Source: Pseudeuparius sepicola
Lineage: Eukaryota > Arthropoda > Insecta > Coleoptera > Anthribidae
DNA length: 64,000 bases
Direction of reading: 5' to 3'
Assembly: GCA_963920635.1 (NCBI GenBank)
Contig: OY987308.1
Span: forward strand, 24,023,096 to 24,087,095
Shown piece by piece: positions 34,160 through 43,922 of the stretch (position 1 is the first letter of the stretch; each line of letters starts with the position of its first letter). The notes beneath the pieces are model-generated. The model saw only the letters and a program-made list of their open reading frames with translations, was not told the origin of the DNA and did not search any database. A program made the position numbers and the translations under genes.

Positions 34160-35293
34160 CACGGGCGTAGCCAGGATTTAGTTTTGGGGGGGGGTTTAGT
34201 TTGAGAAGTAAATAAAACAACAAAAATATACTTACATGAAATTTAATATCTATATATTCATCCGAAAAACTACGACATATTTATAAAGTTCTTAACTTTA
34301 AATGAAATGGATAAATTAATTTCGTTCCTCTGCGCTAAATCTAAAACCATTAAAGAAGAAATCTTCGGCTTTTTCTTTTAAATATATCCACTACTTCATC
34401 TGCATGAATTTCTGTTCCATAGTGAATGTTCATTAGAGCCAAACCATTAAGTCTGTTTTCACTTGTAGTGTTTCGTAAATAGTTTTTCAGTCTCCTTAGG
34501 CTCGAGAAAGACCTTTCTGGGGTAGCAGTGGATACAGGAATGGTAGCCAAGATTTGTAGTAATGTGTAAATATTAGGATAAAGGTTTTTATCGCACATAT
34601 CTAGGCATTCCAAACTAGATTTCGGGGTAGGCAGTCTTCTTATCAGCATGCAAGGTAGCTGAAGCTTTGATAGCTAAATCCAAATTTGTTTCTTTATTAG
34701 AAACCCCTTGACCTTGACTACACCACTTTTTCCAGTAGTCCATAGCTTTAGGTTTATCACCCTTCCTTTTTTTCCCCTCCATTTTTCGACAGTAATAATG
34801 ATTCACGTATCTATCCTTAACAAGGTCATCGAATAACAGTGCACTAAAATTACTCACTTACACGGTACACTTAATTCTCTTCACTATTCGTTCACCACTT
34901 TTCACTTTTATTCGCTTCGAGTTCGCATGGAACAATACTGCCGTAAAAGCGGTCACGCGCCGCGGCGCCGCTTATATAGCAGCCCAGTAGCCGTCCAGAA
35001 ACTTCCACGAACTTCCACAAAGTTCCGCTCATTTCGACCTAGGGGCGTGGCGACTAATCGAGAAACAACGCAAAGTGTCCCTACAATACAAAATAGTTCG
35101 GCTGCAACTGCGTCTGCCTCTCGTCAAAAGATGGCGCTAGGCGCTACTAATACTACATAATATATTCAAACGTAATAATAATTTAACTCTTCACTCCTCG
35201 TATTTTTTCGGTATAATATTAGGCAATACTTTGCTTATTTCGGGGGGGGGGGGGGTTTGAACCCCCGAAACCCCCCCCTTGGGTACGCCCGTG
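34160..35293 (-). mobile_element. hAT transposon, internally deleted, with perfect 8-bp target duplication
   Basis: The ends CACGGGCGTA (34160) and TACGCCCGTG (35293) are inverted repeats, followed inside by G/C runs. The flanking octamer ATATTCGT occurs at 34152-34159 and again at 35294-35301, an exact 8-bp target duplication as made by hAT transposases. At 1134 bp it is far shorter than autonomous members (about 2.5-4 kb). It keeps only N- and C-terminal pieces of the transposase, on the minus strand. The intact duplication points to a fairly recent insertion that needed transposase from elsewhere. Confidence 0.92.
34350..34782 (-). pseudogene. hAT transposase remnant (N-terminal piece joined to C-terminal dimerisation domain)
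   Basis: Reading leftwards, an open frame with its first ATG at 34782 encodes MEGKKRKGDKPKAMDYWKKW and ends ADKKTAYPEI. In the next frame (34649-34350) follows a typical hAT C-terminal dimerisation domain: LATIPVSTATPERSFSSLRR, LKNYLRNTTSENRLNGLALM and NIHYG. The frames overlap by about 35 bp and are out of register, and the catalytic middle is missing. A deletion joined the two pieces with a frameshift. No functional protein is expected. The domain is like those of ZMYM1-related hAT elements, an assignment from motif pattern only. Confidence 0.8.
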
Positions 35294-35301
35294 ATATTCG
35301 T

Positions 35302-35887
35302 AATGGGATTTTAGTGATCCGGAAGTTCGAACTCTTATTAAAATTGGCCCAATATATTTTTTATTACGAGGCCTATTTTTTAAGTACCTCAGCACAAAAC
35401 AAAGCAATAACCATTACGAGCAATTTTCGCTGATACATTTTTAGTGCTCCGAGCGGAAAGTTCAATTAAAACATCAAACCCCCAAAATTCGTTGTATCCG
35501 ATTTTATAGGCCGTAAATCGAGCGTCTGGTTCCTAATTTTCTTTATCGCACCTGTAAAATGCTGATTACGGTCGAATTTTTGCGATAAAATGCAGAGAAA
35601 ATAACCCAGATTGGACTGGCCCGAGCTTATGACCAGAATAACTTTTTCTAGGGCGAACCACAATTAGAACGTTGGGGAAACGATTTTTATCACTAAAATA
35701 TAAAAATATTTGTTTACTATTTTCCATAAACAGTTGTTAAAAATAATTACTAGTCTCAAGTTATTGTTAAATATTGTCGAAAATTTCTTTGTGATTCAAA
35801 CAGATCCAAAATTCACTTCCTACTTAAAATTGTTAATCCGTTAGCAGCAAACTCAAATTCAATTATCAGAAACAGTAATCATTTTTT
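35302..35887. other. Intergenic, nothing recognised
   Basis: AT-rich sequence with no recognised feature. Confidence 0.4.
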
Positions 35888-37440
35888 TGGAAAAGATTAG
35901 GGGACATCAACATCCGAATCATCTAGCTTTGATTTGGTCGGTCTTTTCACAAATGTCCCTATTGACAAATCATTGAATATTTTACGCAGAAAGTTAGAAA
36001 ATGTTCAGACTTTAGTAGAAAGGAGAAATTTGGATCTAGATGCAATATTAGAACTAACGACACTATGTGTTGAAACCACATATTTTCAACTAGGAAACGA
36101 ATGTTATAAGCATCAATTTGGAATGGCTATGAGATCTCCTTTATCACAATTCATGAGCAATTTATTCATGGAAGATTTTGAACAAAATTAGTTGATTAGA
36201 TAAGTTCACCAACCTAGTCTTTGGTGAAGATATGTAGATGATAATTTATTATATCACATAGTATAGAAACTAGGGTCTATATTAGTATTAAAAAAGAAGT
36301 AATTAAGAGTTTGTAAGACAGGGCTAAAACCATTTGTTCCAATAACACAAAATTTAAGGATGAAATTAAATAGTATATTTCATTACGAGTCTGGAAATAA
36401 GCAAGCACGGAAAAATCTATTTCTGGACGTGTAATGAACGATATTTTTTATTATACTTCTTTGAAAACGGAAACTTAAAACATTTTATCGGCATATTATA
36501 ATAAATTTAAGTGACAAAAAATAAACAATGCAGACAATATAGTGTTTGGTATGTATGATGCGTTTCCAGGGTTACTCTCAAATTATTTCAAAGGTGCTTT
36601 GTTGTAAAGTAGTTATTGTCAGATAAGGTGAATAAAACGTCGAAAATATTACAGAAATGTATCTAAATATTGAAACACTTACGAATTAAAATACAAAATA
36701 GGCACATGTTAAATATCAGAGAGCATATAGAGTTTCTTAAATTTCGTTTACTTTGCTGTATATTTCTATTTTAAAGCCATATATTCGGTATTTTTATTCA
36801 GAGCACGGAAAGTTTTTCCATGCGCTGTTTCAGTGCGGTAGCCCGAAAAACCCCATCTTTCATTATTGCTAAAACAGATGAAAATAAGGAATTTTCAAAG
36901 AAGTATAATAAAAAATATATAACGTGCTCAGGAATAATATTTATCCTATTGAATTTGTTGAGGAAGTTTTTCAGGATTGCCAACAAAATAACAATGCTAA
37001 TAGAATTAGAGGAATAAATTTGGTAGACCGACCAGTAAATTTAAATAAAATTTTAAAGACGAACCCATTTAATGAGGTACCACATTCAAAAAATTGCATT
37101 TATAAAATTCCTTGTAAATGTAAAAAGTTCTATGTTGGGGAGACTTGTAGACCATTTAACGTTCGTTTAAAAGAACATAAAAATTATATCAGGCAAAATC
37201 AAATACCAAAGTCAAAAATATGTAAACACTCTTTTAATAATAATCATAGAATTTTGTGGGATAGGTCCCAACCAATTCTCAAAAAATATGTAGGATATAT
37301 GCGAAAAATTAACGAATTCATTTGTTGTTGGAATGTTGGAATGTTGGAAATACTGGAATGTTGGAAATACTGACAATGGTGTTGCTGAATGTTCAGTGGA
37401 ATTCGGTAAAATATTATTGCCAGTTATTCAAAGAGAAGTT
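35888..37440 (+). pseudogene. Penelope-like element relic (reverse transcriptase and GIY-YIG endonuclease)
   Basis: From about 35910 the frame reads LVGLFTNVPIDKSLNILRRK, then TYFQLGNECYKHQFGMAMRS and LSNLFMED-like sequence: the Penelope reverse transcriptase pattern 'SLFTNIP', 'Y.Q..G..MGSPLSP'. A stop at 36189 is followed by W-stop-RYVDDN (36222-36245), the catalytic YVDD box with TGA in front. After a nested repeat (about 36365-36895), 37050-37300 encodes a GIY-YIG endonuclease: CIYKIPCKCKKFYVGETCRP, FNVRLKEHK. Penelope-like elements combine exactly these two domains in this order. Stops, frameshifts and the insertion make it dead. The 5' end is missing. Confidence 0.85.
36365..36895 (+). 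repeat. Dispersed repeat family R3, copy nested in the Penelope relic
   Basis: Matches 53862-54462 in inverted orientation. Landmarks are TTTCATTACGAGTCTGGAAA, TCGGCATATTATAATAAATT, AATATTGAAACACTTACGAA and CCCCATCTTTCATTATTGCT. It lacks about 75 bp (a GC-rich hairpin around 54345-54415) present in the other copy. Both termini carry TTTCATTA. It lies between the RT and endonuclease parts of the Penelope relic, so it inserted after that element. Confidence 0.75.
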
Positions 37441-37727
37441 AGTAAAGATAATTAGGTACAACACAGGGTAGATACAATATCAGACAGGTGGCTAGGCTAT
37501 TTGTTATGCTGTCGTGACACGTTGACTTAAGACCTAACGATATCTTTGAGGAAGGAGGAAGATTCATTCTCCGAAAGCTCGCATAATAACAAAATTGTCG
37601 AAGTTGTCTTTCAACTTGGAAAAGTTGTCTTTCGATCAGTTTAACCTTGTGCAAAATTTCGAAATCATAGCCATGTATACTGACCGAGCTGGTGTCACGA
37701 AACTAACGTCTCGCCTCCTTGTTGCAG

Positions 37728-37750
37728 AATCCCGACGATGACCAAGTGAC
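37728..37750 (+). promoter_or_regulatory. Receptor 5' UTR start after splice acceptor, with minimal upstream ORF
   Basis: CTCCTTGTTGCAG ends at 37727 as a good acceptor, so exonic sequence starts at 37728 and the promoter must be far upstream. Within 23 nt lies ATG ACC AAG TGA (37738-37749), an upstream ORF of three residues whose stop is one nucleotide from the receptor ATG at 37751. Such an arrangement can lower or condition translation of the main frame. That effect is inferred, not shown. Confidence 0.65.
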
Positions 37751-39076
37751 ATGGCAGCAGACAACGAGACCTGCTCCTCAGAGCACCAATATGGAAACTT
37801 CTCCACGATCTTCGGCACCACCGACATGCCGGAATGGGAGGCGCTCATCACCATCGGCACCTTATCGCTCATCATCCTTCTAACAATCATCGGTAACATC
37901 CTCGTCATCCTCTCAGTCTTCACCCACAAACCGCTGCGCATCGTGCAGAACTTCTTCATAGTGTCGCTGGCCGTGGCAGACCTTACCGTCGCCATCCTCG
38001 TCTTACCACTCAACGTCATGTACAGCGTCCTCGGCCGGTGGGTGTTCGGAATACACACCTGCAAGATGTGGCTCACCTCAGACGTATTATGTTGCACAGC
38101 TTCGATTCTCAATTTGTGCGCGATCGCCCTTGACCGCTTCTGGGCCATCACCGACCCCATAAACTACGCGCAGAAACGCACCGTGAAGAGGGTACTCCTG
38201 ATGATCGCCGGCGTGTGGGTGTTGTCGCTCTTAATATCCTCACCTCCCTTGATAGGATGGAACGACTGGCCCGACCCGGACACATTCCTGAAGCTACAAG
38301 AGTGCAAGCTAACAGAAAGGCAAGGCTACGTCATATACTCTTCCTTGGGTTCCTTCTACATACCACTATTCATCATGACGATAGTCTACGTGGAGATATT
38401 CATAGCGACCAAGAGGAGACTGCGCGAGCGGGCCAAAGCTTCAAAAATAAACGCGATATCCAAGTCAGCGGCGGCCAGCAATAGGGAGAGGGACAGGGAC
38501 AGCGTGAGCAGCGAGACCAACCACAACGAACACCCGGAGAGCAACAACTGCAAAGATAACAGAAAGACCAAGAGGAATAAGAACGAGGATAGCGCCCACC
38601 TGAAGCCGATCTTAGCACACGAAGATTCTGTCACCGACAACGCTGAGAATTCGTCCGGTTCGCAAAAGAATTGCCTGCCGACGACCAGCGAGCACAAAAA
38701 CGTGAATTCCACTACGACCATCACCCTGGCGAACTCAAAATCGCCAAGTCCGAGAGTGGTAATAAGCGAGCAAAAGAAACCGGGCGTGGTGTACGCCTTC
38801 ATCGAAGAGAAACAGAGGATATCGCTGTCGAAGGAACGACGAGCCGCCAGGACGCTCGGCATCATCATGGGTGTGTTCGTGGTGTGCTGGCTCCCGTTTT
38901 TCCTAATGTACGTCATCATACCGTTTTGTCCCAGCTGCTGCGTGTCGAGCAGACTCAAAAACTTCATCACGTGGCTGGGCTACATCAACTCCGTATTGAA
39001 TCCCATCATATACACCATCTTCAACATGGACTTCCGCAGGGCGTTCAGGAAGCTGCTGGGACTGCAGGCCAGTTAG
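37751..39076 (+). CDS. Oct-TyrR: Type 1 tyramine/octopamine receptor (GPCR)
   Basis: A 441-residue class A amine receptor for the plasma membrane of neurons and target tissues. In insects this receptor type prefers tyramine and usually couples to Gi, lowering cAMP. Visible: N-glycosylation sites at N5 and N16; TM1 with N49; TM2 LAVADL with D77; the amine-binding D111 in TM3; C104 and C185 for the extracellular disulfide; TM5 serines S197, S198 and S201 before P205; TM6 CWLPFF (379-384); TM7 NPIIY (417-421). The third intracellular loop is long and polar (about 222-360). [13 protein letters not shown] and [19 protein letters not shown] point to TAR1/Oct-TyrR rather than octopamine or serotonin receptors. 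The TM3 motif is DRF (128-130), not DRY. The coding region is one exon. The start is the first ATG in frame after the acceptor, apart from a four-codon upstream ORF. Length is complete. Confidence 0.93.
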   Translation: MAADNETCSSEHQYGNFSTIFGTTDMPEWEALITIGTLSLIILLTIIGNILVILSVFTHKPLRIVQNFFIVSLAVADLTVAILVLPLNVMYSVLGRWVFGIHTCKMWLTSDVLCCTASILNLCAIALDRFWAITDPINYAQKRTVKRVLLMIAGVWVLSLLISSPPLIGWNDWPDPDTFLKLQECKLTERQGYVIYSSLGSFYIPLFIMTIVYVEIFIATKRRLRERAKASKINAISKSAAASNRERDRDSVSSETNHNEHPESNNCKDNRKTKRNKNEDSAHLKPILAHEDSVTDNAENSSGSQKNCLPTTSEHKNVNSTTTITLANSKSPSPRVVISEQKKPGVVYAFIEEKQRISLSKERRAARTLGIIMGVFVVCWLPFFLMYVIIPFCPSCCVSSRLKNFITWLGYINSVLNPIIYTIFNMDFRRAFRKLLGLQAS

Positions 39077-39744
39077 AAAGGGGCGTGAATCCGAGGGCGT
39101 GTCCCGTATGTCGCGGCAAGTGGTAAATAGGGGTTTATTTGTGAGAGGGAAGCTTTGAATATATTGCAAGGATGACTTTTGGTGCCATATCAAGAAATTC
39201 CTGTTGGTCCTACAAGCACAATGTACATATTTGTCATAAAACATAAAGCTTTGCTCAAATTATTCACATGTTAGAGGTTTTTTTTTAGTAAAAATCCGTC
39301 GACAACTTCGTAGTTTCATCCCGATTACAGACATATTTTCGCCAAGACTGATTTGTAAGTTAGTTACCAAAAAAACTTTGTAAATATTCTTCTGTGTAAT
39401 ATACTGTAAATATAGCGTTTAGTAATTAGATATTCGTCGTTGTCTTTGCGCAAAAGTGAGCCCCTTTTGCGAAAAAGGACAAGCGAAGTCATACTCAAAT
39501 TGCGATATTTCACTAGATAATTATTTAATATACTGTTTAAATGTTGCTAAATAAATTATTGAATAGGTTAAGGAGTATAGCGTTACCAAAAATGTTAGGT
39601 GATTTTCAATGTTTCCAAAGCCGACTTAACTCATAGTTTGTTTATAGCTTTGTAAAAAAAACAACATTGAATGTGTGATAAAGTAGGTGTATAGGGTTTT
39701 TTAGTTGTTTTATAATTTTTTGCATTAAGATGTTTTGATGTTCG

Positions 39745-39750
39745 AATAAA
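39745..39750 (+). terminator. Likely polyadenylation signal of the receptor gene
   Basis: AATAAA, followed about 25-35 nt later by T-rich sequence (CTCTTTTATTTTTG). An earlier AATAAA at 39550-39555 is an alternative. Either would give a 3' UTR of roughly 0.5-0.7 kb. Confidence 0.5.
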
Positions 39751-39977
39751 CTCTACCAACACTGTTCAAACCTCTTTTATTTTTGTCTTCGATTCAAAAC
39801 AAATAAAAGTAACGAGCTGTTAATGAGCAATTATATGAAAAATGTCGCCTCGAACGTCTAAAAATAAAACTCAATTCTAGAAAGGCGACATTTTATTATT
39901 ATGCAAAATCAGACAACCCCCTTTAGAAAAATAAAATCTGATTTACTTAAATATGTAAATAAATAAAGATTTCTAGT

Positions 39978-40382
39978 GTGTCGGAAAAAGTTCACCTACG
40001 CCACTGGACATTTTTGAATGGAATTTACTTCAATTGTGAGGCTCTCCGTGACGTACGGTGGAGTCAAGATGAAATGTGGGACACACAGTATATCTTTCAA
40101 ACACTTTGCGGTCCAATTCTCGTAGGAAAGAAAAACGGGAAAATCTGCCAGAGGAAATTTATTCAATACCCCCGAAGCGGCCCTGTTGACCCTAAAAACG
40201 ACGCAGTTTTCGTAGCCGAACGTTCATCACTGACACTATTCGGGTCAGAGAACTTTTGGCTACGATTTCCAAGCGAAAATAACAGAAAAAGATGCCGGGT
40301 GAACATCCCGCTTCATAGCACATATCTAGTGAGTTGGGAGTTTGTGTTGGGTGTAAAAACTATGCCGATTCCATTTTTGTAA
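39978..40382 (+). CDS. Unrecognised 134-codon open frame
   Basis: Starts MSEKVHLRHWTFLNGIYF and ends shortly before the palindromic element at 40399. No family recognised and no signal or membrane segment. Its first bases contain, on the other strand, CCAGTGGCGTAGGTGAAC, which resembles a DNA-transposon terminus, so it may be part of a decayed element. It follows the receptor 3' UTR on the same strand with no promoter-like sequence seen. Confidence 0.22.
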   Translation: MSEKVHLRHWTFLNGIYFNCEALRDVRWSQDEMWDTQYIFQTLCGPILVGKKNGKICQRKFIQYPRSGPVDPKNDAVFVAERSSLTLFGSENFWLRFPSENNRKRCRVNIPLHSTYLVSWEFVLGVKTMPIPFL

Positions 40383-40398
40383 TTATCAAAACTATATA

Positions 40399-41527
40399 CA
40401 GGGTGTAACTGAACTGATGGTCAAAAATGAAACCACGTATTCTTGGAGTCAAAATAAGGGCACTTCTTCGTATATTTTTTTCTTCTACGTGCCATAGTTT
40501 TTTTATACAGAGCCTAGAACTTTGGAGAAAAATACACATATTTCTTAGTATCTCTAGAAGTATACGAGATATTTTCTTCAAACTTGGCGTGTCACATGAG
40601 CCAATGAGCCGTCAAACTTAAGGTTGACATGAAGCTTCTGAGGCTCCCAGTTGCGGAGATACAGGGTGTTAAAACTTCAATGGTTAACAAAAAGTATCTC
40701 TTAGTATTTTTTCATATTCGCAGCCGTTTCTTAATTATTTTCAAAGAACGGCAACGCTGCAATGAACAAAGTCATTAGAATAAATCCAGCAATCTGTGGA
40801 TGTCAATTAAACATTATTTAGGTAACAAAATACAAAAGCAAAATCGATAATAAAAGAAACGTAATGCTACTAGAAAATTAAATTATTAAATATTCGAAAT
40901 GACCGCCGCGGCCGTCTCTTTCAATACACGCAACTATGCCATTCCGTTTATTATTGCCATTGGCAAGTCCATATAGCAAAAGTGCATATCAGTCAATTCT
41001 TCGAATGAAAATATCATTTTTCAAAATATTGATACTAGTGCCAAGTTTAATTGACTTCCACAGATTGTTAGATTTATTCTTAAAATGACTTGTTTATTGC
41101 AGCATTGCAGTTCTTTGAAAATAATTAAGAAACGGCTGAGAATATGAAAAAATACTAAGAGATACTTTTTGTTAACCATTGAAGTTTCCATTCAAAACAA
41201 ATTTAAAAAATGCGATTATACGGGGTATTAATATTTTTCTGAACTAATTAATTTTAATAACACCCTGTACCTCCGCAGCTGGGAGTCTCAGAAGCTTCAT
41301 GTCAACCTTAAGTTTGGCGGCTCATTTGCTCATGTGACACGCCAAGTTTGAAGAAAATATCTCGTATACTTCTAGAGATAATAAGAAATATGTGTATTTT
41401 TCTCTAAATTTCTACGCTCTGTATAAAAAAAATATGGCCCGTAGGAGAAAAAAATATACGAAGAAGTGCCCTTATTTTGACTCCACGAATACGTGGTTTC
41501 ATTTTTGATCAGTTCAGTTACACTCTG
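40399..41527. mobile_element. Palindromic element, ~1.13 kb, CAGGGTGTAACTG ends
   Basis: The left end CAGGGTGTAACTGAACTGAT (40399) and the right end at 41527 (with GTTACACTCTG) are complementary; TA flanks both. The arms pair for over 250 bp (AAATAAGGGCACTTCTTCGT, CATGTGACACGCCAAG, ACCTTAAGTTTGGCGG types), and an inner palindrome (GAAACGGCTGAGAATATGAA) follows. Non-coding. Confidence 0.88.
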
Positions 41528-42077
41528 TATAATCCATTATTCTTTTGGAAACCGACCGAAGAAGAAATTTTATTTCCTAATTAAAAAATTCATAACCTCA
41601 GAATTAAAAAAAAATAGACGAAGCTTCGGGCTATAGTCCCCTCCCCCCCTCCAAATTTTCTGAAGAGAACTTTTGCGCTTAAGAATTGAAACTAGTCACT
41701 GTTTGAAAATTTGAATGAGATTTGTCAATAAAATAATTTCTGTATAATGAAAGTCAAAGCTGCATGTGCAGATATCAAGTCGAGTAGTAAATGATCTTTG
41801 TACTTTGCACAGATATTAATTTTTTAAAGTCCTGACAAATAATTTTGCATTTCTGTCGAATATTCGCATTATCAAAAAAATGCATGATTCGTCATTGATA
41901 CCAGCAATTTCACGGATTTCAAGAGTGAGCCGTTCCATGAATAATACATACACCCCGGTCGGATTCTACTACTGCTGCCGGCGTTAAAATTTAACGGTCG
42001 AAATGCGATCAAAATCGCTTTTCACACTACATATGTGGAATATGTCAGTTGCCTCCTTAGTCCAGTCTATAGGGATA

Positions 42078-42109
42078 CCCTTCGGACTAAAATATTTTAG
42101 TCCGAAGGG
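42078..42109. repeat. Perfect 32-bp palindrome
   Basis: CCCTTCGGACTAAAAT is followed directly by its exact reverse complement: 16-bp arms with no spacer. Confidence 0.9.
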
Positions 42110-42235
42110 AGTAAAAAATTTTAGACGAAGAATGTAATTTTTTAAAAATTAGTAGACCAAACTGGTTGGGATAGAACAAGATGAATTTCACATTCTTAAC
42201 ATTTCAAGAGCTATCCGGTGGTGTAACTGATGGTT

Positions 42236-42295
42236 GGTACCAAGGTACCAAGTTTTGGTACCAATTTTGGCACCATGGTAGCAATTGGTACCAGC
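42236..42295. repeat. Cluster of GGTACCA / TTGGTACC words
   Basis: Four GGTACC sites and two close variants (GGCACCA, GGTAGCA) within 60 bp, built from alternating TTGGTACCAA-like palindromes. Low-complexity in nature. Confidence 0.7.
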
Positions 42296-42784
42296 ACTAT
42301 TAGGTAGCCCTTGAAAAGTTAAGATAGAAATGAGAAATTCAATATCAAATACTTTTATTTATTTTCATTATTTCCTTTCTCAGATTTCCGGCAACAAACA
42401 GTATTTTGTAGATCAACACTATAAAACTCCACTTCATCAAAAAAATTTACAAGAAGAACTTCAAATAATGTCTTACTTAAGCACAAGGCGTATCATTCTT
42501 AGTTGCTGTGAAAGAATTAGAGAAAACAAATAATGTCACAATAATTAGCAGAATAGTAGATTTATTCAAGGGGGTTTAACAATAGTATATTACATAGCGA
42601 GAGTTGTAAACAGCTTATTCAACAACTCGAGTTTTGTATTATAATTTTTCTTCGACGAAAGAAAAACTATTATAATAGATAAACTATACTTCTGATTATC
42701 TGACAGGCAACAATTAGTATGTTGATTAGTTGCTATGGTGACGTAGATGCTGCGCTAACAAGGCACCCGTGATAATTGCGTTTT

Positions 42785-42870
42785 GAGAGTGGGTGAGAGT
42801 ACGCGATTAGTAATTCGTAAATCCATGGTTCAAATCCCATACAAAGCTCAACATTTTTTATTTATTTTTT
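42785..42870 (+). repeat. Possible tRNA-derived SINE fragment
   Basis: GGTTCAAATCC at about 42828 matches the tRNA B-box (internal polymerase III promoter), with GTGGGTGAGAGTACGCG upstream in A-box position and a T-rich stretch after. The arms do not fold into a proper tRNA. The downstream part (42858-42930) recurs inverted at about 63320-63390, supporting a dispersed repeat rather than a tRNA gene. Confidence 0.35.
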
Positions 42871-43036
42871 ATTATCGCTGCATTCTGCCTCTTATATTTA
42901 TCACTTATTATCATTTTTAGTAATTGAACAAAGGTCATTTTGAAGATCATTATTACTCCCAATCTACTCCATATGTATTTAGAGCTTTATTCAAAGTACC
43001 TATAACTTGAAATTTTCGGTAGCAGGAAAAATGTAA

Positions 43037-43169
43037 TACATTGCACGATGCGTAAGCTCTTTTTTTGGCCTCGGAGGTACTTTTAATGACCGAGACAACG
43101 CTCGCGTTGCCTCGGTCTATAAACAACCTCCTCGGCCAAAAAAAGTGCACTTACGCATCTAGCAATGTA
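43037..43169. mobile_element. Compact near-perfect hairpin MITE
   Basis: TACATTGC at 43037 pairs with GCAATGTA at 43169. The arms of about 60-65 nt meet almost without a loop at AACGCTCGCGTT and contain CTTTTTTTGGCC(TCGGAGG) and ACCGAGACAACGC with their complements. A 13-bp triplet repeat (ATTACGTGTCAGTC) follows at 43177-43216. Confidence 0.75.
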
Positions 43170-43652
43170 AATAACTATTATTACGTGTCAGTCATTACGT
43201 GTCAGTCATTACTTGTCAGTTTTCGTAACAATGGACTTACTTATAAACTAAACCGTCACTTATTAGGTATGTTACTAGCATAGGAGTAGAAAAATAAGGA
43301 GTAATTTTATTTAGGGTATTAAAGAAATAAAAAATATTGTGTCACTGTTTACTGACTATTCGTCGACTGCCATTAGACAAGCTAAGAAAATTTTGAATAA
43401 TGGGAAAATAAATCACAATTTAAGTTGCATTAATGCCACTTATAAAATAGTTATTGATATAAAAACATTTAGTGATGGCTTACAAAATACAATGTTTCTG
43501 TTTTGGTTGCGGATAAATATAATGTAAGATATGTTACGAATCGAACCCTTTTTGCAACGACTTTACGCACTAGTACAAAAAGAACTGCTTGACGCGCCAG
43601 CGCTAAAAAACCTACTTTCCGCACCGATTTTTTTGGGGCAGGCAACGCGTTC

Positions 43653-43910
43653 GTGTTAATTAGGTCCGAATGGTCGAAATGGCGCGTAAGCATTGCCCAT
43701 TATGCGGTGGCGAACGCTGTCGAAAACAACGCCCCCCCATATGTGCGGGGTTGTCGAAATCGACCAGTCAGTGCGCGCAAACGAATTGCAAATCTATGCA
43801 AATGGGGCGAGAAAAATTCACGTGCGATTGCCGTGTGGAAGATTTGATATGCGGTCCCAGGCTGAGCTGTGGAATTACGTATTATCGAATTGTGTAAAAG
43901 GTTCTTGAAC
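43653..43910 (+). CDS. Unrecognised GC-rich island with cysteine-rich open frame
   Basis: In a CpG-rich 0.3-kb patch, the frame from 43670 encodes 75 residues with ten cysteines, including CPLCGGERC, CAQTNC and CDCRVEDLIC. Two other frames are also open (from 43653 and 43693), which is what GC-rich sequence gives by chance. I recognise no domain and see no flanking splice signals. It could be an exon, a zinc-binding tail of a lost transposase, or noise. Confidence 0.2.
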
Positions 43911-43922
43911 TATTAGTATCTA

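Larger units (their letters stand above)
41528..42784. other. Intergenic with two small palindromic curiosities
   Basis: No gene supported. It holds the perfect palindrome at 42078-42109 and a cluster of GGTACC words at 42236-42295, listed separately. The rest is AT-rich single-copy-looking sequence. Confidence 0.4.

Noticed and set aside
38386..38970. Minus-strand frames of 174-194 codons opposite the receptor
   Set aside because: Shadows of the receptor coding region; the plus strand carries the clear GPCR.
43538..43560. GGTTCGATTCG-like B-box on the minus strand
   Set aside because: No A-box at the right distance and no cloverleaf fold; not a tRNA gene.
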